From positions 1,116,001 to 1,180,000 of the forward strand of contig NZ_JACYFS010000001.1 of the NCBI RefSeq assembly GCF_014837145.1: DNA of 64,000 nucleotides. The letters are read 5' to 3'. The position numbers and the translations under genes are program-made. Positions 1-9,439 of the stretch are shown in pieces (within the stretch, counting starts at the first letter, position 1; each line of letters opens with the position of its first letter). Origin of the DNA: Chryseobacterium caseinilyticum. GTDB taxonomy: Bacteria; Bacteroidota; Bacteroidia; Flavobacteriales; Weeksellaceae. Under the pieces are notes generated by a model. That model had not been told where the DNA came from. It ran no database searches and was given only the letters and a program-made list of their open reading frames with translations.

Positions 1-381
1 ACGAATCTGCATCGCAGTCATCCAGTGAAGCAATCCATGTTGAAAAGCCAAAAACTGGAAGCTTTCATCCTGATAGCCATAAGGATTATCACGGTCTAAA
101 AGCCCCGGAATTCTCACCATATATAATTCAAACCCCAAGACATCTGTTTTTTCTTTTAAAACCTGTACCTGAAGCATATTTCCGCCCTGATGAATCCAGC
201 CGTCAAAAACAATTTCAAAATCGTGGTCAAAAACAAATGGCTTATTGTAAAAAGGCATCACCACTTTGGCGCTAATCCCCTTTATTTTATTCTGATATTT
301 TGGCAATGCACCGACGACATCGGCAAGTCCGCCCACTTTGGCAACAGGATAACATTCTGTACTGAGGTGATAAATATTCAT
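1..381 (-). CDS. glgA: glycogen synthase, N-terminal part (cut by window edge)
   Basis: Translating the minus strand from the ATG at 381 gives an open frame of 127 codons to the window edge. It begins MNIYHLSTECYPVAKVGGLA, which is the start of bacterial glycogen/starch synthases (GT5). The KVGGL motif at residues 15-19 is the ADP-glucose contact loop of the family. The enzyme adds glucose from ADP-glucose to glycogen in the cytoplasm. It begins three bases after the glgB stop codon on the same strand, so the two are almost certainly co-transcribed. Roughly the first quarter of a usual 470-residue protein is present. Confidence 0.93.
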   Translation of the reverse strand, partial: MNIYHLSTECYPVAKVGGLADVVGALPKYQNKIKGISAKVVMPFYNKPFVFDHDFEIVFDGWIHQGGNMLQVQVLKEKTDVLGFELYMVRIPGLLDRDNPYGYQDESFQFLAFQHGLLHWMTAMQIR

Positions 382-384
382 TTA

Positions 385-2337
385 TTATTTTTTGTTTTTT
401 AGTTTAGATTTAGCTTTTTTCGGAACAATTATTTTAGATTGTCTCAAAACCACTCCCGAAAGTGCTGGAAGATTGATGCTTATTGTGTTTGTTTTATTTT
501 TCCATTCTTCCTGATCTTCACTGAAGATGTTGGCGATCACACCACTGCCTCCATATTTTTCATCGTCAGAATTAAAAATAACTTCCCATTTGGAATTTTC
601 ATCCACTCCGATTTTATAATCGATCACCCTTGGTGTAAGATTGAGAACCGTCATTAAAATGTCATCCTCATTTTTACCTTTCCTTAAATAAATAAGAACA
701 GAATTATCAGTATCATCGGCTTCCACCCATTCAAAACCATAAGGATTAAATTGATTTTTATAAAGTGCCGTTTCATTTTTGTAAAGATGATTTAAATCTT
801 TAACTGCTTCCTTCAAACCGGCATGTACAGGATATTGCAGAAGATGCCAGTCTAAACTCTGTTTAAAATTCCACTCGCTGGTTTGCCCGAATTCATCGCC
901 CATGAAGAGTAATTTTGCTCCTGGATGTGTAAACATGTAAACATACAGGGCTCTGAGATTGGCAAATTTCTGCCATTCATCGCCAAACATTTTATAAATA
1001 AGACTGGCTTTTCCGTGCACCACCTCGTCGTGGGACAGAGGCATCATATAATTTTCGTTGTACATGTACATCGAAGCAAAAGTCAGTTTGTGATGTAAAT
1101 GTTTCCGGTTGATAGGATCTTCTTTAAAATATTTCAGCGTGTCGTGCATCCAGCCCATCATCCATTTCATTCCAAAACCTACTCCACCATCGTGTACAGG
1201 CTTCGTCAGCATCGGAAAATCTGAACTTTCTTCAGCAATGGTTATGATTGAATCACCAAATTCTTTATAAACAGCAGTATTGAACTCCTGCAGGAAAGTT
1301 TTAGCTTCAAGATTTACATTGGTACCGAAAATATTGGGTTCCCACTCGCCTTCATTTCTTGAATAATCGAGATGAAGCATCGATGTTACGGCATCTACAC
1401 GCAAACCGTCGGCGTGATAACGGTCGAGCCAAAACATGGCATTGGAAATCAGAAAAGATTTAACTTCATTTCGGCCGTAATTAAAAATATAGGATTTCCA
1501 GTCGGGATGAAAGCCCTTTCTCGGATCTTCGTGTTCATACAAGTAAGAGCCGTCGAATTTGTGCAAACCATTAGCATCGCCGGGAAAATGGGACGGAACC
1601 CAATCGAGGATGACACCAATATTATTTTTGTGAAGTTCATTGATTAAAAACATCAGATCCTGCGGAGAGCCAAAACGCGATGTCGCAGCAAAAAATCCTG
1701 TAATCTGATAGCCCCAGCTTGGATCATAAGGATATTCCATCACGGGCATAAATTCTACATGAGTAAAACCCATTTCAAGGATATATGGAACTAATTTTTG
1801 GGCAATATCCCTGTAGTTTAAAAACTGTTTTGGATTTTCTCCATCGCGAAACCACGAACCGATGTGCATTTCGTAGACGGAAAGAGGAGCATTAAGGCTG
1901 TTGTTTTTCCAGCGGTTCTGCATCCAGTCTGTATCATCCCAATCGTAATAGGTTGTAGAAATAAGCGATGCAGCCTGAAGATTCTGTTCCCAGCTGAGTG
2001 CGTAAGGATCACTTTTCTCCAAAATCTCTCCTTCTTTAGTTTCAATGGCATATTTATAAAGAGTACCCCACGGCAAATCAGGAATAAACCCTTCCCAAAT
2101 ACCGGATTCATCCCATCTTGGCGAAAGGACGGCCTGAGCGGGATTCCAGTTATTAAAATTACCAATTACTGAAACTTTGGCAGCAAAAGGAGCCCATACT
2201 GAAAAATAAACGCCTTCCACGCCATCTTTAGATACTGAATGAGCGCCGAATTTATCGTACAGTTTATAGTGTTTACCTTCTTTAAAAAGATAAATATCAT
2301 GCTCGGTAAAAAGTGAATAGTTTTGTACAGACTTCAT
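385..2337 (-). CDS. glgB: 1,4-alpha-glucan branching enzyme
   Basis: 650 residues, close to the usual GlgB length. It introduces alpha-1,6 branches into glycogen. An N-terminal CBM48/E-set domain (about residues 30-130, with GNFNNWNP at 59-66) precedes a GH13 barrel. The conserved GH13 regions are visible: GLRVDAV with the predicted nucleophile D315, AEESSD with the predicted acid E369, and HDEVVHGK at 436-443. The C-terminal beta domain ends in a lysine-rich tail. It is the upstream gene of a glgB-glgA operon. About 295 bases separate its start from the divergently transcribed esterase at 2633, so that gap should hold promoters for both directions. Confidence 0.96.
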   Translation of the reverse strand: MKSVQNYSLFTEHDIYLFKEGKHYKLYDKFGAHSVSKDGVEGVYFSVWAPFAAKVSVIGNFNNWNPAQAVLSPRWDESGIWEGFIPDLPWGTLYKYAIETKEGEILEKSDPYALSWEQNLQAASLISTTYYDWDDTDWMQNRWKNNSLNAPLSVYEMHIGSWFRDGENPKQFLNYRDIAQKLVPYILEMGFTHVEFMPVMEYPYDPSWGYQITGFFAATSRFGSPQDLMFLINELHKNNIGVILDWVPSHFPGDANGLHKFDGSYLYEHEDPRKGFHPDWKSYIFNYGRNEVKSFLISNAMFWLDRYHADGLRVDAVTSMLHLDYSRNEGEWEPNIFGTNVNLEAKTFLQEFNTAVYKEFGDSIITIAEESSDFPMLTKPVHDGGVGFGMKWMMGWMHDTLKYFKEDPINRKHLHHKLTFASMYMYNENYMMPLSHDEVVHGKASLIYKMFGDEWQKFANLRALYVYMFTHPGAKLLFMGDEFGQTSEWNFKQSLDWHLLQYPVHAGLKEAVKDLNHLYKNETALYKNQFNPYGFEWVEADDTDNSVLIYLRKGKNEDDILMTVLNLTPRVIDYKIGVDENSKWEVIFNSDDEKYGGSGVIANIFSEDQEEWKNKTNTISINLPALSGVVLRQSKIIVPKKAKSKLKNKK

Positions 2338-2632
2338 CGTTTATGTTTTTCTCCTGAACTGAGTTGTAAAACTCTATTGCAAGAGTTATACCCCATATCA
2401 ACTAATTTTTGGGATTTACGTAAATATATAAAATTTTATTATGCAAAACACAGTTGTAACAAAATTTTAATATTGATTTTAATTAATTTTTAATTTAAAT
2501 AAGGCTGAAAAATGTTTAATCTCCGTTAAAAGAAACGGTTGCGATTTTTAATATTGAAAATACGCTGAACATAATTTAGTTTAAAAAAAGTTTTTATAAA
2601 TTTAAACAAACAAAAAATATTTCAGAACGTAC

Positions 2633-3742
2633 ATGATATTTAATTTAAAGACACAGGAAAATGATGACAGACCGATTTACATTACTGGTAACTTCAACAG
2701 CTGGAATCCTAAAGATCCAAAATTCAGGCTTTGGAAAAAAGAGCCACAGCATTCAACAATAGAGATTAACGACAGTCTTTTACCCGACATTATAGAATAC
2801 AAATTTACAAAAGGCGGATGGGAAAATGTGGAATTGGACGAATACGCCAATATTACCCCAAACCGAAGAATTGAAAAAAGCAGACAAAACAGTGAAGACG
2901 TGGTAACCAAGTGGCGTTACAACTGGGGACCTTTTAAAAAAGAACTTTATCCCATTGCCGAAATCATCTCCGAAGAATTTTATATCCCACAGCTCGACAG
3001 ACACCGAAAAGTCTGGGCTTTGCTCCCGCACGACTATTATTCTACAGAAAAAAGCTACCCTGTACTCTACCTTCAGGATGCCCAGAATCTTTTCAACGAA
3101 GGGAGTGCCTACGGAAACTGGGAAATCGACAAAAAACTTTCGGTACTCTCAGAATACGGCAGAGGCGATGTGATTGTTGTTGCCATTGAACATGGCAGTG
3201 AAGACCGCATCAAAGAATATATTTTTGATAATGACAGTGTTGCCAATGGCTCGGAAGGAAAAAAATACATCCGGTTTATAACCGATACCTTAAAACCTTA
3301 CGTCGATGCTCATTACCGTACAAAAAAAGACCGTGACAATACAGGAATCGGCGGAAGTTCACTGGGCGGACTCATCAGTATTTATAGCGGATTTCTTTAT
3401 CCTGAAGTTTACTCCAAACTTTTGATATTTTCTCCAAGTCTTTGGATTGAACCTAATAATAATTTTCCGATGATGAATTTCAGGGTTCCTTTTAAAACTA
3501 AAATTTATCTGTACGGCGGCGAAAAAGAAGGTTCAAAAATGGTCAACAGAATCAATGTTTTTGAACAGTATCTGAAACTTTGGGAAAAGAAAAATCTTTT
3601 TGATTTCGAATTTAAAACCAACATCAATCCGGACGGCGAGCACAAAGAATTTTACTGGTCGCAGGAATTTCCGCGTGCCATAGAATGGTTATTTTACAAC
3701 AATACAGAAAATCCGGTGGAAGTAACTCCGCATCAGGATTAA
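2633..3742 (+). CDS. esterase D/enterochelin-esterase-type hydrolase with N-terminal CBM48-like domain
   Basis: 369 residues in two parts. Residues 1-90 resemble a CBM48/E-set domain: GNFNSWNP at 19-26 matches the same motif in the neighbouring GlgB. Residues about 105-355 are an alpha/beta hydrolase of the esterase D (PF00756) type, with the nucleophile elbow GSSLG at 241-245 (predicted nucleophile S243) and a late histidine in DGEHKEF. There is no signal peptide, so it should be cytoplasmic. It lies 12 bases before the aminopeptidase gene and looks like the first gene of the plus-strand cluster. The substrate is unknown: the domain make-up fits a Fes/IroE-type esterase or an enzyme touching a glucan. 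Confidence 0.85.
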   Translation: MIFNLKTQENDDRPIYITGNFNSWNPKDPKFRLWKKEPQHSTIEINDSLLPDIIEYKFTKGGWENVELDEYANITPNRRIEKSRQNSEDVVTKWRYNWGPFKKELYPIAEIISEEFYIPQLDRHRKVWALLPHDYYSTEKSYPVLYLQDAQNLFNEGSAYGNWEIDKKLSVLSEYGRGDVIVVAIEHGSEDRIKEYIFDNDSVANGSEGKKYIRFITDTLKPYVDAHYRTKKDRDNTGIGGSSLGGLISIYSGFLYPEVYSKLLIFSPSLWIEPNNNFPMMNFRVPFKTKIYLYGGEKEGSKMVNRINVFEQYLKLWEKKNLFDFEFKTNINPDGEHKEFYWSQEFPRAIEWLFYNNTENPVEVTPHQD

Positions 3743-3754
3743 AAATCTAATAAA

Positions 3755-5170
3755 ATGAAACTGATTAACAAAAAAAATAAAAAATACGCACAGATTCTTC
3801 AGCTATTTAATGAAGACCAGTGGCAGGAAAGCTCAAAAAATTTTAATAAAAATATCAGTCTGCTGTTTTCAGGGAAAAAGAATGAAGTTCACATTCAGAC
3901 TGATGATGAGAGCATTACTTTTTTTATCGGTTTGGGTAAGACGGATTCAGCCAATTTTGAATTCCAACAGGTCGGACAGAAATTTTCTCAGACTCAAAAA
4001 GAGAAAATACAGCCTGTTCCCACACAGATCATTTGCGAAAGTATCACTGAAAAACAATTTGAAGAATTTTTCAAAGGGCTTTACTTAGGTACGTACACCT
4101 ATAATTTCGACAAATCTCACACGTTTTGGAATGAAAGCACTGAGATTCATTTTGAAAACTTCAGTCAGAAGAAACTCGATCATATCAAAAACAATACAAA
4201 TGCCCTTTGCGAAGGCCAGTTCGCCTGTATGGAATGGCTGAATAAACCAGCCAATCATAAAAAAACAGATGTTTTAAGTACTTCTTTAAAAGATCTTTCT
4301 AAAAAATATGATTTTAAATACACCGTTTTTAACCGAAAAAAATGCGAAGAGCTTGGTCTGGGAGCATATCTGGCAGTCAACCAAGGAAGTGAGCAGGATG
4401 CAGCATTTACCATTTTAGAATATAAAACTAAGGTAAAAAATGCCAAAACCATCGGTCTTGTCGGCAAATGTGTAACCTTTGATACGGGCGGAATTTCAAT
4501 CAAAGCTTCAGATAACATGCATTATATGAAATCTGATATGGGCGGCGCTACAGCCGTTATCGGAGCATTGATTTACGCCGCAGAAAAAGAAATTCCTGTC
4601 AACATCATTGCTGTTTTGCCAATCACGGATAACGCTGTATCTAAAAATGCTTATTTACCAAGTGACGTCATCAAAGCCTACAACGGAAAAACAATCGAAG
4701 TTCTCAATACAGATGCGGAAGGAAGGATGATTCTGGCAGATGCACTCTCCTACCTCGCAAAAAATTATAAAACTGATGTGATGATTGACCTTGCGACGCT
4801 TACCGGAAGCAGCGTGAGAATGTTTGGAGATACCTGTGGAGCGATGTTTTCAAACAATGACAGATTAAAGGATTTACTTCTGAAAACCGGTGATCAGACC
4901 AACCAAAGGCTTTGGAATTTACCACTTTGGGACGTCTGGAAAGATGATTTCAAATCTGATGTTGCTGATGTGAAAAACATTTCAATGAAACCCATCGGAG
5001 ACTGTATAGTTGCCGCAAAATTTCTGGAAGAATTTATTGAAGGTCATCCCAATTGGGCTCATCTCGATATTGCCGGCGTAGCATTTGGAAATACGGGATA
5101 TTCAAAAGAAAAGGCAGCAACTGGATATGGCGTTCAGTTATTAGCCCAATTAATTGAAAATTATCACTAA
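3755..5170 (+). CDS. M17 family leucyl aminopeptidase
   Basis: 471 residues. The C-terminal half carries the complete two-metal M17 active site. By alignment to E. coli PepA from memory these are K238 and D243 (GKCVTFDTGG), K250, D261 (SDMGG), and D320, E322 and R324 (NTDAEGR at 318-324). M17 enzymes remove N-terminal residues from peptides and dipeptides, usually as cytoplasmic hexamers. No signal peptide is visible. It sits 12 bases after the esterase gene and 140 bases before an ATP-grasp gene, within a cluster of amide-bond-forming and amide-breaking enzymes. This could mean it processes the cluster's product, although M17 enzymes are also general housekeeping peptidases. Confidence 0.93.
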   Translation: MKLINKKNKKYAQILQLFNEDQWQESSKNFNKNISLLFSGKKNEVHIQTDDESITFFIGLGKTDSANFEFQQVGQKFSQTQKEKIQPVPTQIICESITEKQFEEFFKGLYLGTYTYNFDKSHTFWNESTEIHFENFSQKKLDHIKNNTNALCEGQFACMEWLNKPANHKKTDVLSTSLKDLSKKYDFKYTVFNRKKCEELGLGAYLAVNQGSEQDAAFTILEYKTKVKNAKTIGLVGKCVTFDTGGISIKASDNMHYMKSDMGGATAVIGALIYAAEKEIPVNIIAVLPITDNAVSKNAYLPSDVIKAYNGKTIEVLNTDAEGRMILADALSYLAKNYKTDVMIDLATLTGSSVRMFGDTCGAMFSNNDRLKDLLLKTGDQTNQRLWNLPLWDVWKDDFKSDVADVKNISMKPIGDCIVAAKFLEEFIEGHPNWAHLDIAGVAFGNTGYSKEKAATGYGVQLLAQLIENYH

Positions 5171-5310
5171 AAATTAGTTTTTTAAAAAATTTATCCCTAT
5201 ACTTGATAAGAAATTTACAAAATCATATCAGTTGGGGATTTTTATTAAAACATCCTGAATAATTATTTGGTTTTGCTTTTAATAATTAACCTAAAACTCA
5301 AAAACACTAT

Positions 5311-6522
5311 ATGGAGCAGAAAACTATTGTTTGTATTTCCTGTTATTACAAAGGCTATGATTTTATGGAGGAGATGCAGAATCTTGGCAACAGGGTCATT
5401 CTCATTACCTCAGAAAATCTCAAAGAAAAAAACTGGCCCTGGCATGCGATAAACGAAGTTTTCTATATGCCCGAAATTAAGCCTTCGGTCTGGGATCTCG
5501 AGCATTTGGTACAGGGATTTTCTCATCTCATGAAAACCCGAAAAGTAGACGCAGTAATTGCTCTCGATGATTACGATGTTGAAAAAGCTGCCTTGGTACG
5601 TGAAACCTTCAGAATTCCCGGAATGGGACAGACCACGCACCGCTATTTTCGAGATAAACTTGCGATGAGACAGAAGGCAAAAAATTCAGGGATCAATGTT
5701 CCCGAGTTCACTGCTGTTTTCAATGATGCTGAAGTCGCTGAATTTGCCAAAAATGTTCCCGCACCCTGGGTTTTAAAACCAAGATCTGAAGCTTCAGCAA
5801 GTGGAATAAAAAAATTGAAATCTGAAGAAGAACTTTGGCAGGCTCTCGAAAATTTAGGTGACGAGAGACATCTTTTCCTTTTGGAAAGCTTCAAGCCTGG
5901 CGACGTTTATCACGTAGACAGTCTTACCTTCAATGCTAAAACGATTTTTACATCATCATCCAAATATCTGGCTCCACCAATGCAGGTTTCTCACGAAGGC
6001 GGAGTCTTCAGAACGCGTACTTTAGGACGGTCTACCGCAGAGTTTAAAGCTCTGGAGAAAGCCAATGTACAGGTTCTTTCCAATTTCGGACTTCAAAACG
6101 GGGCGACCCATACAGAATTTATCCGTGGAAAAGAGGATGGAAAGTGGTATTTTCTTGAAACCTCATCACGCGTTGGCGGAGCACACATTCCTGATCTAGT
6201 GGAAGCTTCCAGCGGAATCAATATCTGGAGAGAATGGGCAAAGATTGAAGATGCACTTTTGAAAGATTTAGATTATTCCATTTCAAAACCTACGGGTTAT
6301 TACGCCGGCCTCATCATCGCATTAATTAAAGAAAAACATCCGGATTACCAATATTTCGAGTCGGAAGAAACCGTGAAATTTTTACCAATAGATTATCACA
6401 TCGGTATCGTTTACAAGTCTTCAAAATCTGATCTTGTACAGACGAGGCTGGACGAAACGGCAGTGAAGATTCACGAAGATATGCTGAGTATTATTCCGCC
6501 AAAAGACAAACCGACTTCTTAG
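5311..6522 (+). CDS. ATP-grasp amide ligase family protein (long form)
   Basis: 403 residues with a standard ATP-grasp arrangement. There is an N-terminal pre-grasp domain (1-105), an ATP-binding lysine K156 in WVLKPRSEASASG, and a metal-binding C-terminal part with E269, E283 and R287 (FLETSSRVGG). ATP-grasp enzymes activate a carboxylate as acyl-phosphate and join it to an amine or thiol. The sequence is closest in feel to carbamoyl-phosphate-synthase or D-Ala-D-Ala-ligase-like members of unassigned substrate. It is 30 bases upstream of a hydrolase and four genes away from a carboxylate-amine ligase. The cluster context suggests synthesis of a small peptide-like compound; the substrate is not predictable from sequence. 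Confidence 0.85.
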   Translation: MEQKTIVCISCYYKGYDFMEEMQNLGNRVILITSENLKEKNWPWHAINEVFYMPEIKPSVWDLEHLVQGFSHLMKTRKVDAVIALDDYDVEKAALVRETFRIPGMGQTTHRYFRDKLAMRQKAKNSGINVPEFTAVFNDAEVAEFAKNVPAPWVLKPRSEASASGIKKLKSEEELWQALENLGDERHLFLLESFKPGDVYHVDSLTFNAKTIFTSSSKYLAPPMQVSHEGGVFRTRTLGRSTAEFKALEKANVQVLSNFGLQNGATHTEFIRGKEDGKWYFLETSSRVGGAHIPDLVEASSGINIWREWAKIEDALLKDLDYSISKPTGYYAGLIIALIKEKHPDYQYFESEETVKFLPIDYHIGIVYKSSKSDLVQTRLDETAVKIHEDMLSIIPPKDKPTS

Positions 6523-6552
6523 ATTTTATTTAATTTTCAAACATTAAAACTT

Positions 6553-7266
6553 ATGCCGCAAATCACGCATACAGATTACTATTCACATATATTAGGAACA
6601 AGCCTTAAAGTAGAAATTACAGGACATTTTGGTTACCCAATTATTATGTTTCCCACTTCACAGGGGCAATACACTCAAAACCATGATTTCCATCTTAACG
6701 GAAGTATCAACTGGTTTTTAGAACAGGGTAAAGTAAAACTTTATAACATTCAGACTATAGACGGGTGGAGTTTTTATGACAACAACATTTCGCCACGCCA
6801 GAGAATCAAAAATTACGAATTGTATGTACAGTTTCTTTTAAAAGAATTTGTGCCTTATGTTCAGAAAATTCATCAGACACACCGTGTCGCCGTTGCAGGA
6901 GCAAGTTTTGGAGGTTATCACGCCGCTAATTTTGCTTTCAGATTCCCGGATTTGGTTTCGCATCTTTTCTGTTTGTCAGGAGCGTTCAGCATCAGAAACT
7001 TTATGGACGGATACAGTGATGACCTCGTTTTCTACAACTGTCCGAGAGAATTTGTCCGCACCGATGAAGCATGGAAATACAAACACATGCACATTGTTTT
7101 AAGCACTTCAGACGAAGACATCTGCAAAGACAAAAACATCGAAATGGCAGAAATACTAAGTTCAAAAGGCATTGATTTCTGGTATGATGAAAGAAAATGG
7201 ATCAATCACGACTGGCCGCTTTGGCGAATGGTTTTCCCGACATTTATAGGGCGTTTTTTTTCTTAA
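6553..7266 (+). CDS. alpha/beta hydrolase, putative esterase
   Basis: 237 residues, compact esterase of the alpha/beta-hydrolase fold. The nucleophile elbow GASFG at 116-120 places the catalytic serine at S118. A histidine in NHDWPLWR near the C-terminus could complete the triad, with an aspartate near residue 195 (STSDEDI). No signal peptide is seen. It lies between two ATP-grasp genes with gaps of 30 and 46 bases, so it is very probably co-transcribed with them. It may release or trim an ester or peptide intermediate; this role is inferred from position only. Confidence 0.82.
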   Translation: MPQITHTDYYSHILGTSLKVEITGHFGYPIIMFPTSQGQYTQNHDFHLNGSINWFLEQGKVKLYNIQTIDGWSFYDNNISPRQRIKNYELYVQFLLKEFVPYVQKIHQTHRVAVAGASFGGYHAANFAFRFPDLVSHLFCLSGAFSIRNFMDGYSDDLVFYNCPREFVRTDEAWKYKHMHIVLSTSDEDICKDKNIEMAEILSSKGIDFWYDERKWINHDWPLWRMVFPTFIGRFFS

Positions 7267-7312
7267 AATTTAATTTAAATCTAAACAATAAACACTCATT
7301 AAAACTATTATT

Positions 7313-8266
7313 ATGGCAAAAAAAGTAGGAATTCTTTTTGGTATGGAAGACACATTTCCGTGGGCATTCATCGATAAGGTAAACGAATTGGGAAAAGGAG
7401 ACATCGTTGCAGAACCCGTAATGATCGATAAGCTTGAGCAGGGCGTCGATTACGGATACGCTGTTATCATCGACAGAATTTCTCAGGATGTTCCCTTCTA
7501 CAGAGCTTATCTGAAAAACGCAGCTTTAAACGGAACGTATGTAATGAACAATCCTTTCTGGTGGAGCGCTGACGAAAAGTTTTTCAACAATGCACTGATG
7601 TCAAAATTGGGTATTCCGCTACCTAAAACGGTTTTGCTTCCTTCTCATCAGAGACCGAGCAACACTTCCGAAACTTCATTCAGAAACCTGAAATTCCCCC
7701 ATGACTGGGATTATATTTTCGACTATGTAGGATTTCCTGCCTATATGAAACCTCACGACGGTGGCGGTTGGAAAAGCGTGTACAGAGTTGAAAGTCCGGA
7801 AGATCTTTGGGATAAATTATCAGAAACTGAGCAGTTGGTGATGATGGTACAGGAAGAAATTGTATTTGATGATTACTACAGAGTATACTGTCTTGGTAAA
7901 AAGCACGTACACATCATGCCTTACGAGCCAAGAAATGAGCATCATTTAAGATATGCGACCACACATAAGACTTCAGGGGCAAAACTTAAAAAGCTTTTAA
8001 AAACGATTCACGATTATACTATTAAAATGAATGAAGCTTTAGGTTACGATTTCAATACTGTAGAATTTGCAGTGAGAGACGGAATTCCTTACGCTATTGA
8101 TTTCTGTAATCCTGCGCCGGATGCTGATAAAAATTCTGTTGGAGAAGAAAACTTCAAATGGATTGTGGAGAATGCAGCAAAATTTGCGATTGAAAAAGCC
8201 AAAGAATATGTTCCTGGAAAAGCAAATATTTCATGGGGAACTTTTGTGAAGGACTCTGCGAAATAA
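7313..8266 (+). CDS. ATP-grasp family protein (short form)
   Basis: 317 residues. The ATP-grasp signature is PAYMKPHDGGGWKSV around K146, followed by an acidic metal-binding stretch (NTVEFAVRDG, then DFCNPAPD). The N-terminal domain is compact (GILFGMEDTFPWAF). It resembles RimK- or glutathione-synthase-like ligases of unassigned function. The next gene, a YbdK-type ligase, begins 22 bases after its stop. Two ATP-grasp ligases and one GCS2-type ligase in one transcript suggest stepwise assembly of three or more building blocks, which is inference. Confidence 0.83.
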   Translation: MAKKVGILFGMEDTFPWAFIDKVNELGKGDIVAEPVMIDKLEQGVDYGYAVIIDRISQDVPFYRAYLKNAALNGTYVMNNPFWWSADEKFFNNALMSKLGIPLPKTVLLPSHQRPSNTSETSFRNLKFPHDWDYIFDYVGFPAYMKPHDGGGWKSVYRVESPEDLWDKLSETEQLVMMVQEEIVFDDYYRVYCLGKKHVHIMPYEPRNEHHLRYATTHKTSGAKLKKLLKTIHDYTIKMNEALGYDFNTVEFAVRDGIPYAIDFCNPAPDADKNSVGEENFKWIVENAAKFAIEKAKEYVPGKANISWGTFVKDSAK

Positions 8267-8288
8267 CTAACCTGAAAAAACACAAAGT

Positions 8289-9407
8289 ATGCACACATTC
8301 ACCATAGGAATTGAAGAGGAATATCAAATCATAGACGTAGAAAGCAGAGATCTTATTTCTCACGTTTCCAAAATTATTGAGGGCGGCAAGGCAGTTTTAA
8401 GTGAAAATTTAAAACATGAAATGCACGAATCCATGATTGAAATGGAGACGGGAATCTGCCAGAATATACAGCAGGCGAGAGAAGAGCTCACGAGCCTCCG
8501 TAAACACCTTATTGCAACAGCCCACGAGCAGGGACTCCGTGTCTCAGGAGGAGGAACACATCCTTTTTCAAACTGGGAGCACAACACCATCACCAATGGC
8601 GAGCGTTACAATAAGATCGTTGACGATATGGGCGACGTGGCAAGAGGAAACCTCATCTTTGGTCTGCACGTACACATCGGCATTCCCAACCGTGAGGAAG
8701 GCGTAAGAATACAGAATGTAATGCGTTATTTTCTGCCCCACGTTTATGCTTTATCCACCAATTCACCTTTCTGGATTGGGAGAAATACCGGATTTAAATC
8801 TTACAGACAGGAAATTTTCGTGAAGTTTCCGAGAACTGGAATTCCAAGTTATTTTAATTCACTTTCTGAATTTGACAGCTACGTTGATCTTCTGGTAAAA
8901 ACCGGAACGATTGACAATGCCAAAAAAATATGGTGGGATCTCCGTGTGCATCCTTTTTATCCGACTATTGAGTTCAGAATCTGCGATATGCCGATGAGAA
9001 TAGACGAAACAGTCTGTCTTGCTGCAATTATGCAGTGTCTGGTAGCAAAAATCTACAAACTTCATCAGCAGAATTTAAGTTTCAGAAGCTACAGAAGATT
9101 ACTTTTAAATGAAAACAAATGGCGTGCTTCCAAAGACGGAATCGATGCCCATTTAATTGATTTTGGAAAAGAGGAATCTGTTCCTTACCGTGATCTTTTG
9201 AAAGAACTTCTGGAGTTTATCGACGATGTTGTGGATGAATTAGGCTGCAGAAAAGAAGTAGAATATGCATGGCAGATTATTGAAAACGGAACCGGTGCAG
9301 ACCGCCAATTGAAAGTACTTCAGGAAACGGGAGATTTGAAGAAAGTAGTTGATTATATGATCTCTGAAACAGAATTTGGTATTACCCACAGCGAGGCTGC
9401 TTTATAA
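8289..9407 (+). CDS. carboxylate-amine ligase, YbdK/GCS2 family
   Basis: 372 residues, the usual size for COG2170 proteins. The start TIGIEEEYQIID is the family's glutamine-synthetase-fold signature with consecutive acidic metal ligands. Further family features are HVHIGIPN near 132-139 and EFRICDMPM near 230. Related proteins have weak glutamate-cysteine ligase activity in E. coli, but most members have unknown substrates. Start: the ATG at 8289 is the only one giving the full N-terminal motif. Gaps to neighbours are 22 and 32 bases. It likely performs one amide-forming step of the cluster. Confidence 0.9.
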   Translation: MHTFTIGIEEEYQIIDVESRDLISHVSKIIEGGKAVLSENLKHEMHESMIEMETGICQNIQQAREELTSLRKHLIATAHEQGLRVSGGGTHPFSNWEHNTITNGERYNKIVDDMGDVARGNLIFGLHVHIGIPNREEGVRIQNVMRYFLPHVYALSTNSPFWIGRNTGFKSYRQEIFVKFPRTGIPSYFNSLSEFDSYVDLLVKTGTIDNAKKIWWDLRVHPFYPTIEFRICDMPMRIDETVCLAAIMQCLVAKIYKLHQQNLSFRSYRRLLLNENKWRASKDGIDAHLIDFGKEESVPYRDLLKELLEFIDDVVDELGCRKEVEYAWQIIENGTGADRQLKVLQETGDLKKVVDYMISETEFGITHSEAAL

Positions 9408-9439
9408 AAATTTTATAACTTTGTTCAAATTATGAAGTT

